From JBQTKD01 sp052389435 (lineage in GTDB: Bacteria; Actinomycetota; Actinomycetes; Sporichthyales; Sporichthyaceae): a stretch of DNA of 36,597 nucleotides. Both the position numbers and the translations under genes were made by a program. This document shows positions 24,043 through 33,017 of this stretch, in pieces (position 1 is the stretch's first letter; each line of letters starts with the position of its first letter). Location: the NCBI GenBank assembly GCA_052389435.1, contig JBQTIB010000092.1, positions 1 to 36,597 of the forward strand, read 5' to 3'. Below the pieces are notes generated by a model. It was not told the DNA's origin, made no database searches, and worked only from the letters and a program-made list of their open reading frames with translations.

Positions 24043-24384
24043 GTTCCTCGCCTCCCTCCGGCGGTTCGGCGCCGCGTTCGGGCGCCCACTGCCGCGAGGC
24101 CGCCGGCGCCGCCCGACGCGCCGCGGCGGGACCGCTCACCGGGGGTGGCGGGCGCAGGGCCGAGGCAGGTCTGCCCGTTGCCGGGCAGGGCGGTCGCCGA
24201 CGGCCGAAAGACGGGAGTCGAACCCGACGATCGACAGTCGCTACCAGGTCCGGGCCTCCCAAAGCGCAGGACGATCCCGGGAAGTCCCGGTTCGCTGCTG
24301 GGCAGGCCCGCCGATGCCAACGGTAGAACGCAATGTGCCGCACGGCCACGGATTTTCCAGTCGGGCCGTCTACCTGAGTGATCG
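24043..24384. other. Intergenic region, 342 bp, with a tRNA T-arm-like relic
   Basis: No gene is supported. On the minus strand near 24209-24228 a segment reads CGGGTTCGACTCCCG, a plausible tRNA T-arm, preceded by a D-loop-like CTGGTAGCG. No anticodon arm or matching acceptor stem can be built. It may be a decayed tRNA or an old integration site; this is weak. Confidence 0.35.
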
Positions 24385-25227
24385 TCAGACCAGACCCTCG
24401 GCCGCGCCGAGCGCGCGGTCCGAGCCGTCGGGTAGCACCGCCTGCCCGGTGGTCGCGCGCAGCGGGACGCCGTCGATCGTGACGTCGAGCGCATCGGGGT
24501 CGAAGCTGAGGTGCCCGCGGATGCGGTCGGCCTCCGGGTAGGGGTCCGGGTAGGAGAACGCCCCCGCCCACGCTCCCTCGACCTGCCAGTGGTCGGCCAC
24601 GCCCTTGTACGGACAGAAGGTCTGGTCCGCCGTCGCCGTCAGGGCCGCCTCGTCGACGTCGGCGACGGGCACGTACCAGCGCGGCGCGAACCCCGTCTCG
24701 TAGAGCACCTGAGCGGCGACGGTGTTGGCGACGACGCGGCCGTTCAGTCGGACGACGACCCGGCGCGAGGAGCGGCGGATGTCGACGCGGTGGTACGGAT
24801 CGGCCGCGTGGCCGCGGATGCGCTCGTCCTCCTCGTAGAACCCGTCCATCGCGCGCCACACGAACGCTACGCGTCCGGCGAGCTCTGCCGCGTGGCCCGG
24901 CAGGTCCGCGTACGCCCAGGCCGCATTGGGCACCTCGCCGATCGAGAACCACGTCGTCGGCCCGAAGTCGGCGTGTTCGGTGCGCCGGTCGGACTCCTTC
25001 AGCGGCCCGGTGACCGAGTGCCGGGGGAAGTACGCCACCGGGTAGCGGCCGGGTTCGTGCAGGAGCAGAACGTCCTCGCTGTCGGCGATCCACTCCCCGC
25101 CCAACCGCACGCGCATCCGGCGGCGGAGCGGCTCGACGTAGAGCAGACGCTCGGGCAGCGGGGCGGCGGTGAGGAATCGGCCCACCGCCGCCGGTGCGAG
25201 CGGGCCCTGCTGCCAGGACAGTGCCAC
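24385..25227 (-). CDS. Tandem DUF427 protein
   Basis: A 280-aa protein with two DUF427 beta-barrel units. The first is around residues 30-110 (RMRVRLGGEWIADSEDVLLLHEPG, YPVAYFPR). The second is around 150-250 (RVVVRLNGRVVANTVAAQVLYETGFAPRWYVP, TFCPYKGVADHW). The biochemical function of the family is not established. GTG 25227 follows GGGAGAAC. It is downstream of the VOC gene on the same strand, 29 bp apart, probably one operon. Confidence 0.87.
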   Translation of the reverse strand: MALSWQQGPLAPAAVGRFLTAAPLPERLLYVEPLRRRMRVRLGGEWIADSEDVLLLHEPGRYPVAYFPRHSVTGPLKESDRRTEHADFGPTTWFSIGEVPNAAWAYADLPGHAAELAGRVAFVWRAMDGFYEEDERIRGHAADPYHRVDIRRSSRRVVVRLNGRVVANTVAAQVLYETGFAPRWYVPVADVDEAALTATADQTFCPYKGVADHWQVEGAWAGAFSYPDPYPEADRIRGHLSFDPDALDVTIDGVPLRATTGQAVLPDGSDRALGAAEGLV

Positions 25228-25256
25228 GACGTTCTCCCTTCGTTTCCGACGCGGAC

Positions 25257-25733
25257 TCAGAAGTGGCCGCAGGCCGGACCGTGGCCGGGCGCGGGGGCGC
25301 CGGTGGCCGAGACGCCCTCGGGCGCGTAGACCTCGAGGCGGATGCCGTCCGGGTCGGAGAAGTAGACGCCGCCGGAGTCCGCGCCCTCCTGGTGGAGCAC
25401 GACGCCGCCGTAGCGACGCTCGACGCCGAGGCGCGCGAGGCGTTCCTGCAGCGCGTGGAGCTCCGCGACGCCGGGGACCCGCAGCGCGAGGTGGTGCAGG
25501 CCGGGCCGCGCGGTGGCGAACTCGCCCTCGGACTGGCGCCACAGCGTGACGAGCACCTGGCCGTCGCGCCCGAGGAACACCCACTCGCGCTCGGCGTCGC
25601 GGCTCTCGCCGAGCGTCTCGAGGTCGAGCACCTCGGCGTAGAAGGCGCGGGAGCGCGCCAGGTCGGTGACGTTCAGGCCGACGTGGCCGGGCTGAACGGA
25701 CAGGGCGGTGGCAGCGGCGGTGGCGGTGGTCAT
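25257..25733 (-). CDS. VOC-family (glyoxalase/dioxygenase fold) protein
   Basis: A 158-aa vicinal-oxygen-chelate protein with two beta-alpha-beta-beta-beta units. Candidate metal ligands are His in GHVGLNV, His in LHHLALRV and Glu in IRLEVYAPEG, the usual His-His-Glu set; FSDPDGI is the typical extradiol-dioxygenase phrase. The substrate is unknown. ATG 25733 follows GAGGAG. Its promoter overlaps the GTTAGATCTAAC palindrome of the divergent CGNR gene, so it is likely under that regulator. Confidence 0.87.
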   Translation of the reverse strand: MTTATAAATALSVQPGHVGLNVTDLARSRAFYAEVLDLETLGESRDAEREWVFLGRDGQVLVTLWRQSEGEFATARPGLHHLALRVPGVAELHALQERLARLGVERRYGGVVLHQEGADSGGVYFSDPDGIRLEVYAPEGVSATGAPAPGHGPACGHF

Positions 25734-25751
25734 CGGGATCTCCTCGAAGTC

Positions 25752-25820
25752 GGTTCTAACTGACACACGTACTTTCACTGGTTAGATCTAACTTGTCAAC
25801 TGCTCATCCGTGGTTAGATC
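25752..25820. promoter_or_regulatory. Divergent control region with GTTAGATCTAAC operators
   Basis: A perfect 12-base palindrome GTTAGATCTAAC lies at 25781-25792, a half-like copy GTTAGATC at 25813-25820, and GTTCTAAC at about 25753-25760. On the minus strand, TTGACA (25799-25794) stands directly before the palindrome as the -35 of the VOC gene. On the plus strand, the 25813-25820 copy is just before the CGNR start at 25826, leaving almost no leader. This is the likely operator of the CGNR regulator. Confidence 0.7.
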
Positions 25821-25825
25821 GCTTC

Positions 25826-26356
25826 ATGCGGACGGTGCGAATCCTCGACGGCGAACCCCTGGCCATCGACCTGGTCAACACGCTGTGGATCGAGCACGGC
25901 GAACTCGTCGACGCCCTGGCCGACGTGGAGGGCGCGCGCGCGTGGATCGACCTGCAGGGCATCGACTGCCCGACCACCGAGTCCGCCCGCGCCTCGCTGG
26001 TCACCGCCCGGACCGCGATCCGCGAGCACATCGGCGCGCCGGACTCCCCGTCGGCACGCGCGGCCCTGAACGCCGTGCTGGGTTGGGGTTTCCGGCGCCC
26101 CGTCGTCACGGCGTCGGGCGTGGTCGCCGAAGCCGAGACCGACGATCCCGCCGCGCGCGCCGGCTGGCTGGCCGCCCTCGACTACGCGGACCTGCTGGCG
26201 GCGGGGACCGGCCGCTTCGGTCGGTGCGCCCACGAGCAGTGCGTCCTGCACTTCCACGACGCCAGCGCCCGCGGCCAACGCCGCTGGTGCTCGATGGCCA
26301 CCTGCGGCAACCGCGCCAAGGCCGCCCGGCACTACGCCAAGTCTCGAACCGACTAA
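25826..26356 (+). CDS. CGNR zinc-finger regulator with ABATE domain
   Basis: A 176-aa protein with an N-terminal ABATE stress domain (LAIDLVNTLWIEHGELVDAL) and a C-terminal CGNR zinc finger: FGRCAHEQCVLHFHDASARGQ then RRWCSMATCGNRAKAARHY. Such proteins act as transcriptional regulators. ATG 25826 is chosen because it begins the conserved ABATE sequence and sits just after the operator copy, apparently leaderless. It probably regulates itself, the VOC gene and the PNPOx-like gene. Confidence 0.9.
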   Translation: MRTVRILDGEPLAIDLVNTLWIEHGELVDALADVEGARAWIDLQGIDCPTTESARASLVTARTAIREHIGAPDSPSARAALNAVLGWGFRRPVVTASGVVAEAETDDPAARAGWLAALDYADLLAAGTGRFGRCAHEQCVLHFHDASARGQRRWCSMATCGNRAKAARHYAKSRTD

Positions 26357-26382
26357 CCTGCACATAGCACTTGACAGGTTAG
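26353..26382 (+). promoter_or_regulatory. Promoter/operator of the PNPOx-like gene
   Basis: CTAACCTG (26353-26360) and CAGGTTAG (26375-26382) are perfect inverted repeats. Within them TTGACA (26371-26376) is a consensus -35 box followed directly by GGTTAGAAC, the same TTGACA-GTTAGA arrangement as in the VOC promoter. This supports shared control by the CGNR protein. Confidence 0.65.
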
Positions 26383-26405
26383 AACGAAGGGCGCACACTC
26401 GAGAC

Positions 26406-27311
26406 ATGACCACTACTGGTTTCCACCCGGGCGAACTGCTGGTGCAACAGCGCGCGGGCGTCGCGGAGGACGCGGCCCGCCTGGTCGGCATGCTGGGGCC
26501 GGCCCGTCTCGACGGGCGTCCCGCGGCCTTCCTCGGGCAGCGGATCCTCGCGATGCTCACCGCCCGCGACCCCGACGGCCGACTGTGGACCACGCCGGTC
26601 CTCGGCCCGGCCGGATTCCTGCGCGCCTACGCATCCACTCTCGACGTCCACGCCTCGCGCCAAGGCCCGCTGGCGAAGATCGGAGTCGGCAGTCCCGCGG
26701 GGCTGATCGCGGTCCACTTCCCCACTCGGAACAGGTTCCGCGTCAACGGCGTCGTCGCCGAATCCGAGCCCTTCGGGATTCGCGTCGAGGTCGCCGAGGC
26801 CTACGGAAACTGCCCGTCCTACATCCAGGGCCGCTCGTTGGCGATCGAGGCCGACACCGGCGAACCCGAGGGACCGTCAGGCTCCCTGTATGCGCTGGAC
26901 GAAGCCGCTCGTCGGCTCGTCGAGAACGCCGACACGTTCTTTCTCGGCACCGTTCACCCCGAACGCGGCGCGGACACCTCGCACAAGGGCGGGCAGCCCG
27001 GCTTCGTGCGCGTGGACTCCGACGGTTCCCTGTGGTGGCCGGACTACGAGGGCAACAACATGTTCAACAGCTTCGGGAACATCGTCGAGAACCCCGAGGC
27101 CGCGCTGCTGTTCTTCGACTTCGAGGACCGGCGCGCCCTGCACCTCTCGGGTACGGCCGCGGTGGAGTGGACGGAACCCGGCGTGGCCGGAGACGACGAC
27201 GGCACCGGCCGCCGCGTCCGCTTCCGGGTGGAGCGGGCCGTCTGGGCGCCGCTGCCGCTGAAGGCGGACGATCTGGACCCGTCGCCCGCCAACCCCGCGC
27301 TAACCGGCTGA
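26406..27311 (+). CDS. Pyridoxamine 5'-phosphate oxidase-like flavoprotein
   Basis: A 301-aa protein of the FMN-binding PNPOx/split-barrel type. Seen: RILAMLTARDPDGRLWTTPVLG, HFPTRNRFRVNG, EVAEAYGNCPSYIQGR, and a second half with ADTFFLGTVHPERGADTSHKGGQPGFVRV and DYEGNNMFNSFGNIVENPEAALLFFDF. This is the double-barrel arrangement of actinobacterial PNPOx-family proteins. The substrate is unknown, and the electron donor might be another protein. It is convergent with the LLM gene; the coding regions overlap by 12 bases (27300-27311). Confidence 0.85.
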   Translation: MTTTGFHPGELLVQQRAGVAEDAARLVGMLGPARLDGRPAAFLGQRILAMLTARDPDGRLWTTPVLGPAGFLRAYASTLDVHASRQGPLAKIGVGSPAGLIAVHFPTRNRFRVNGVVAESEPFGIRVEVAEAYGNCPSYIQGRSLAIEADTGEPEGPSGSLYALDEAARRLVENADTFFLGTVHPERGADTSHKGGQPGFVRVDSDGSLWWPDYEGNNMFNSFGNIVENPEAALLFFDFEDRRALHLSGTAAVEWTEPGVAGDDDGTGRRVRFRVERAVWAPLPLKADDLDPSPANPALTG

Positions 27312-28148
27312 GGGCAGCCCGAGCGCCGCGGCGATCTCGGTCAGAGCGGGCACGGGATCCGCTCCCGCCGGGGTGAGGACCTGGATGCCGACGTGGTCCG
27401 CGCCCGCGTCCACGTGGGCGCGGAGCGCGGCGACGATCTCGGCGGCGGTGCCGTGCACGGCGAGCGCGTCGATCAGGGCGTCGCTGCCGCCGTTGTTCAG
27501 GTCGGCCTCGGCCCAGCCGAGGCGGAGCAGGTTCGAACGGTAGTTCCGCAGGCCCAGGTACGGCTTCTCGACGATGGGCCGGCCGATCGCGCGGGCCGCC
27601 TCCGCGTCCGTGTCCAGCACGACCTTCTGCTCCGGCGCGAGCAGCACGCCCGGGCCGAGGAGTTCGCGCGCCTCGCGGGTGTGGGCCGGGGTGGTCAGGT
27701 ACGGGTGCGCGCCGGCGGTGCGCCTGGCCGCGACCTCGAGCACCTTCGGACCGAGCGCTGCGAGCACGACGGCGGAGTTCGGGACACCGGCCGCGTCGAG
27801 CTCGTCGAGGTAGGAGACGATCGTCGCGAACGGGCTGCGGTACTCACCGGTGTGCTCCGGATGCCCGATGCCGACGCCGAGCAGGAACCGGCCCGGGTGC
27901 GCCTTCTCGATGCGGAGATAGGACTCGGCGGCTTCGGCGGCAGGCACCGACCACATGTTCACGATGCCCGTGACGACCGCGATGCGCTCGGTCGCGTCGA
28001 GCATCGACTCGGCCAGCGCGAGGTCCCCGGGAGGCGAACCGCCGATCCAGATCGCGCCGTAGCCGAGATCCTCGATCCGCTTGGCCAACTCCGGCGACAG
28101 GTCCCGGTAGAAGCGCCAGATGCCGTACGTGCCCAGTTCGATCGTCAT
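27300..28148 (-). CDS. LLM-class F420-dependent oxidoreductase
   Basis: A 282-aa luciferase-like TIM-barrel protein resembling the TIGR03620-type F420 group. Seen: LGYGAIWIGGSPPGDL, VVTGIVNMWSVPAAEAAESYLRIE, HPGRFLLGVGIGHPEHTGEY, LAALGPKVLEVAARRTAGAHPYL, and a C-terminal VDAGADHVGIQVLTP. It probably uses reduced F420; the substrate is unknown. ATG 28148 starts MTIELGTYGIW. It follows the enoyl-CoA hydratase gene by 42 bp on the same strand. Confidence 0.9.
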   Translation of the reverse strand: MTIELGTYGIWRFYRDLSPELAKRIEDLGYGAIWIGGSPPGDLALAESMLDATERIAVVTGIVNMWSVPAAEAAESYLRIEKAHPGRFLLGVGIGHPEHTGEYRSPFATIVSYLDELDAAGVPNSAVVLAALGPKVLEVAARRTAGAHPYLTTPAHTREARELLGPGVLLAPEQKVVLDTDAEAARAIGRPIVEKPYLGLRNYRSNLLRLGWAEADLNNGGSDALIDALAVHGTAAEIVAALRAHVDAGADHVGIQVLTPAGADPVPALTEIAAALGLPSAG

Positions 28149-28190
28149 GTGAATCCCAATCGGCGAGCCGCCCGGCGCATTCCCGCTGCC

Positions 28191-28943
<753 letters not shown>

Positions 28944-29049
28944 GTTGCGGATTGTCCATCAACCGGCGGGATGGACGATCGTCGGCTCGGCCGGCCGGAA
29001 CAATGGGAGCTCGGCGGTACACCGGTGTGCCGACGCCGAGGGGGTGCGT

Positions 29050-30786
29050 GTGCTGATCGGGCTGCTGCGCGCGCGCCTGCGGCCGCATCGCCGCCTGCTC
29101 GCCGGGATCGTCGTTCTGCAGTTCGCCTCGACCCTGGCGGCCCTGTACCTGCCGACCCTCAACGCCGATCTCATCGACAACGGCATCGTCCGCGGCGACA
29201 CCGGGCACATCGTCCGGGTCGGCGCCGCGATGTTGGCGGTGACCGTGGCCCAGGTGGTCTGCGCGATCGGCGCGGTCTACGTCGGCTCGCAGGTGGCGAT
29301 GGCCGTCGGTCGCGATCTGCGGGCCGCCGTCTTCGACCGCGTGCAGTCCTTCTCCGGTGCGGAGTTCGCCCGCTTCGGCGCGCCGTCGCTCATCACGCGC
29401 AGCACCAACGACGCCGCCCAGGTACAGGGCTTCCTGCTCATGGCGTTCACGATGGCCGTCCCGGCGCCGGTGTCCGCGATCGGCGGCATCGCCCTCGCGC
29501 TGCACCAGGACGTACCGCTGTCCGCGGTTCTGCTCGCCGTGCTGCCCGCCCTGGTGGTCACCGTGGCGGTCCTGGTCCGGCGCATGCGCCCGTTGTTCCG
29601 TCGCACGCAGTCGGGCATCGACGCCACCAACCGCATCCTGCGCGAGCAGATCACCGGCGTGCGGGTGGTCCGCGCATTCGTGCGCGACGGACTCGAGCGG
29701 GAGCGCTTCGCCGACGCCAACGTCAATCTGCACGACGCGGCCCTCGGCGTCGGCCGTCTCCTCGCGCTGATGTTCCCGCTGGTGCTGCTGATCGTGAACG
29801 CCGCGAGCGTCTCGGTGCTCTGGTTCGGCGGCCACCGCATCGACGACGGCGACATGCAACTCGGGGCCCTGACCGCCTTCCTCAGCTATCTGATGCAGAT
29901 CATGTTCGCGGTGATGATGGCGACCTTCACCCTCGCGATGATGCCGCGCGCGGAGGTCTGCGCGGAGCGGATCGTCGAGGTGCTCGACACCGAGCCGTCG
30001 GTCGCCGCCCCGGCAACGCCGATCACGGCGATGCCCGAACCGGGAACCGTCGAACTGCGCGGAGTCACCCTGCGCCTGCCGGGCGCGGAGATCGGCGTGC
30101 TGCGCGAGGTGAACCTCTCGATGGTGCGCACGGGCACGACGGCGATCGTCGGCGGCACGGGCTCGGGCAAGACGACGCTCTGCTCGCTGATCGTGCGGTT
30201 GATCGACCCGACGGAGGGTTCGGTGCTCGTCGGCGGCGTCGACGCACGCGACCTCGACCCTTCCGTCCTGGCCCGCACGGTCGGCTTCGTCCCGCAACGG
30301 CCGTACCTGTTCACCGGCACCGTCGCCTCCAATCTCGCGTTCGGCAACCCGGCCGCGACCGAGGAGGACATGTGGGCCGCGCTGACGACGGCGCAGGCGG
30401 CGGAGTTCGTAGCGGCCATGCCCGGCGGCCTGCACGCGCCGATCGCCCAGGGCGGCTCCAACGTCTCCGGCGGGCAGCGTCAGCGGCTCGCGATCGCCCG
30501 CGCCCTGATCGCACGGCCCGACGTCTACGTCTTCGACGACGCTTTTTCCGCGCTGGACAACGCGACCGACGCCGCCCTGCGCGCCGCGCTGGTGTCCTGG
30601 ACGGCGGGCTGCTCGGTCCTCGTCGTCGCCCAGCGCGTCGGGACCATCCGCACGGCCGATCGCATCGTCGTGCTCGACGCGGGGCAGGTCGTCGCCACGG
30701 GAACCCACGACGAACTGATGGCCGACAGCCCCACCTACCGCGAGATCGTGCTGTCGCAGCTGAGCGCGTCGGAGGCGGGCCGATGA
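29050..30786 (+). CDS. ABC exporter subunit, degenerate-site NBD
   Basis: A 578-aa type-IV exporter half: six transmembrane helices (residues about 15-320) and an ATPase. Seen: Walker A VGGTGSGKTT, Q-loop FVPQRPY, signature VSGGQRQR, and Walker B VYVFDDAFSALD, where Asp replaces the catalytic Glu. The H-loop is AQRV, with Gln for His. This pair of changes is that of the degenerate subunit in heterodimeric exporters such as TM287 of TM287/288. GTG 29050 is five bases after GAGGGGG. The next ABC gene completes the transporter. The substrate is unknown. Confidence 0.92.
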   Translation: MLIGLLRARLRPHRRLLAGIVVLQFASTLAALYLPTLNADLIDNGIVRGDTGHIVRVGAAMLAVTVAQVVCAIGAVYVGSQVAMAVGRDLRAAVFDRVQSFSGAEFARFGAPSLITRSTNDAAQVQGFLLMAFTMAVPAPVSAIGGIALALHQDVPLSAVLLAVLPALVVTVAVLVRRMRPLFRRTQSGIDATNRILREQITGVRVVRAFVRDGLERERFADANVNLHDAALGVGRLLALMFPLVLLIVNAASVSVLWFGGHRIDDGDMQLGALTAFLSYLMQIMFAVMMATFTLAMMPRAEVCAERIVEVLDTEPSVAAPATPITAMPEPGTVELRGVTLRLPGAEIGVLREVNLSMVRTGTTAIVGGTGSGKTTLCSLIVRLIDPTEGSVLVGGVDARDLDPSVLARTVGFVPQRPYLFTGTVASNLAFGNPAATEEDMWAALTTAQAAEFVAAMPGGLHAPIAQGGSNVSGGQRQRLAIARALIARPDVYVFDDAFSALDNATDAALRAALVSWTAGCSVLVVAQRVGTIRTADRIVVLDAGQVVATGTHDELMADSPTYREIVLSQLSASEAGR

Positions 30787-30869
30787 GCACGCCTCGTTCG
30801 CACGACGTCCGCTCAAGGGTGACCCATAGCTCACGGTTGAGCGGACGCCCGGGGTTGGCGCGATGAGCA
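30781..30869. mobile_element. Palindromic MITE/REP-like insertion between the ABC genes
   Basis: CGATGAGCA occurs at 30781-30789 and 30861-30869, a 9-base direct repeat flanking 71 bases. Inside are GTCCGCTCAA (30807-30816) and TTGAGCGGAC (30837-30846), perfect inverted arms, with inner GTGA/TCAC pairs. The outer ends of the insert are CGCC and GGCG. It has the form of a small insertion with target duplication. Each repeat copy contains an ATGA, so the first still overlaps the upstream stop and the second starts the downstream gene. A 27-codon frame (30783-30866) spans the element. Confidence 0.6.
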
Positions 30870-32941
30870 AATCCGAGCAGCCGACGGTTCCCGCGCGCGG
30901 TCCCGCTCCACCCGGCGCGCGTGGTCCCGCGGGTCCGGGCAACGCGGCGCTGCTGGCCGCGATGCCGACGGAGAAATCGCTGCACTTCAAGGCCTCGGGC
31001 CTGCGGCTGATCCGCATGCTGCGCCCGGAACGCGCGCTGGCGTTGACGGCGATCGTCTGCGCAGCGGCGGCGATCTTGTTCTCGGTGCTCGGGCCCTGGC
31101 TCCTCGGCCGGGCAACCGACCTGATCGTCGGCGGGATCGTGGCGCGCGATCTGCCCGCGGACCTGACCGACGACGAGGCCGTCGCGGCGCTCGAGCAGTC
31201 CGGCCGGGGCGAGCTCGCCGACCTCGTACGCAACGTGGATGTGACGCCGGGTCAGGGCGTCGACTTCTCGGGCCTGGCCGCGGTCCTAGGGATCACCCTG
31301 GGCGTGTACGCGCTGAGCTGTCTGTTCTCCCTCGCCCAGGGCCGCCTCGTCGCGACGATCGTGCAGCGGCTGGTCCTGCGGCTGCGGGCCTCCGCGCAGG
31401 CGAAGCTGGAACGCCTGCCACTACGCTACTTCGACTCCCATCCGCGCGGCGAGATCCTGTCCCGCGTCACCAACGACATCGACAACATCGCCCAGACGCT
31501 GCAGCAGACGCTGAGTCAGCTGCTGACCTCGTTGCTGACGATCGTCGGCGTCCTGGCGATGATGTTCTGGATCTCCCCGCTGCTCGCGCTGGTCGTCCTG
31601 GTGACCATTCCGCTCTCGGTTCGTGCGGCCAAGGCGATCGGCCGGCGATCGCAGCCGCAGTTCGTGAAGCAGTGGTCCACGACGGGCAAGCTCAACGCCC
31701 ACGTGGAGGAGATGTACACCGGACACGCCCTCGTCCGCGTGTTCGGCCGCGGCCCGGAGGCGGCCGCGGTCTTCGCCGAACGCAACGACGAGCTCTACCG
31801 TTCCTCGTTCCGAGCGCAGTTCCTCTCGGGCGTGATCGGGCCGACGATGCAGCTGATCGGCAACCTCGGCTACGTCGCCGTCGCGGTCGTCGGCGGCCTG
31901 CGGGTGGCGAGCGGATCGCTCAGCCTCGGCGACGTGCAGGCGTTCGTGCAGTACACCCGCACGTTCAACCAGCCGGTGACGCAGGTGGCGTCGATGGCGA
32001 ACCTGCTGCAGTCCGGAATCGCCTCGGCGGAAAGGGTTTTCGATCTTCTCGACGCCGGCGAACAGAGCGCCGATCCGCCGCCGGTGCCGTGGCCTGGACC
32101 GGTCCGCGGAGCCGTCGAGTTCGAGCGTGTGCGCTTCCGGTACTCCGCCGACCGGCCGCTGATCGAGGACCTGTCGCTGTCGGTCCCGGCCGGCGCCACG
32201 GTGGCGATCGTCGGGCCGACCGGCGCGGGAAAAACCACCCTGGTCAACCTTCTGCTGCGGTTCTACGAACTCGACGCGGGCCGGATCACCCTCGACGGCG
32301 TCGACATCGCAACGATGCCGCGACCGCAGTTGCGCCAATCGGTCGGCATGGTGCTGCAGGACACCTGGCTTTTCGGCGGCACCATCGCGGAGAACATCGC
32401 CTACGGGCGATTGAACCGAGAGGAGAGCGAACCAGCGAGCAACGAGCGGTTCGGCTCTGCCGAGGCGACTGAGCCCGTTGACCGAAGGGAACACGGTCGG
32501 CCCGGAGTCACGCGCGAAGAGATCGTCGCGGTCTCCCGCGCCAGTCACCTCGACCCACTGGTCCGGTCCCTGCCCGACGGCTACGACACGGTCCTGGACG
32601 CCGACGGCACCGACCTGTCGGCCGGCGAGCGGCAACTCGTCACCATCGCCCGGGCGTTCCTGGCCGACCCGCCGATCCTGGTGCTCGACGAGGCGACCAG
32701 TTTCGTCGACACCCGCACCGAACTGCTGCTGCAGGCCGGGACCTCCACGTTGGCGGCGGGCCGGACCTGTTTCGTGATCGCGCATCGCCTGTCGACGATC
32801 CGCGACGCCGACGTGATCCTGGTGATGGAGGACGGCCAGATCGTCGAGCAGGGCAACCACGCGAGCCTGCTCGCGTCGGCAGGTCCCTACGCGCGGCTGT
32901 ACCGAGCACAGTTCGCCGCCCCCACCGCCGCGGCGGAGTAG
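30863..32941 (+). CDS. ABC exporter subunit, catalytic NBD
   Basis: A 692-aa half-transporter: a cytoplasmic N-terminal tail rich in Pro/Ala, six helices, and a long extracytoplasmic loop after helix 1 (LPADLTDDEAVAALEQSG region). The ATPase has Walker A VGPTGAGKTT, a Q-loop at MVLQDTWLF, Walker B ILVLDEATSF with catalytic Glu, and H-loop IAHRLST. The signature is DLSAGERQ, deviating from LSGGQ; that half-site pairs with the degenerate Walker B of the partner. A 30-residue insertion follows ENIAYGR (32410-32499). ATG 30863 is in an ATGA overlapping the 27-codon frame. Confidence 0.92.
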   Translation: MSKSEQPTVPARGPAPPGARGPAGPGNAALLAAMPTEKSLHFKASGLRLIRMLRPERALALTAIVCAAAAILFSVLGPWLLGRATDLIVGGIVARDLPADLTDDEAVAALEQSGRGELADLVRNVDVTPGQGVDFSGLAAVLGITLGVYALSCLFSLAQGRLVATIVQRLVLRLRASAQAKLERLPLRYFDSHPRGEILSRVTNDIDNIAQTLQQTLSQLLTSLLTIVGVLAMMFWISPLLALVVLVTIPLSVRAAKAIGRRSQPQFVKQWSTTGKLNAHVEEMYTGHALVRVFGRGPEAAAVFAERNDELYRSSFRAQFLSGVIGPTMQLIGNLGYVAVAVVGGLRVASGSLSLGDVQAFVQYTRTFNQPVTQVASMANLLQSGIASAERVFDLLDAGEQSADPPPVPWPGPVRGAVEFERVRFRYSADRPLIEDLSLSVPAGATVAIVGPTGAGKTTLVNLLLRFYELDAGRITLDGVDIATMPRPQLRQSVGMVLQDTWLFGGTIAENIAYGRLNREESEPASNERFGSAEATEPVDRREHGRPGVTREEIVAVSRASHLDPLVRSLPDGYDTVLDADGTDLSAGERQLVTIARAFLADPPILVLDEATSFVDTRTELLLQAGTSTLAAGRTCFVIAHRLSTIRDADVILVMEDGQIVEQGNHASLLASAGPYARLYRAQFAAPTAAAE
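32410..32499 (+). repeat. 90-bp in-frame insertion in the ABC ATPase
   Basis: The usual ENIAYGRPG(V/A)T sequence is split by exactly 90 bases, adding 30 charged residues (LNREESEPASNERFGSAEAT and on). The insert contains a hairpin, AGAGCGAACC (32424-32433) against GGTTCGGCTCT (32448-32458) with one bulged base. It sits in a surface loop between the Q-loop and the signature helix, so function may survive. Confidence 0.6.
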
Positions 32942-33017
32942 GCGACACTCCCCGGGGTTCGTTGCCACTGCCAACACGCCGCTGCGAGACTCGGCGTGCC
33001 CGATCGATGGAGGTTCC

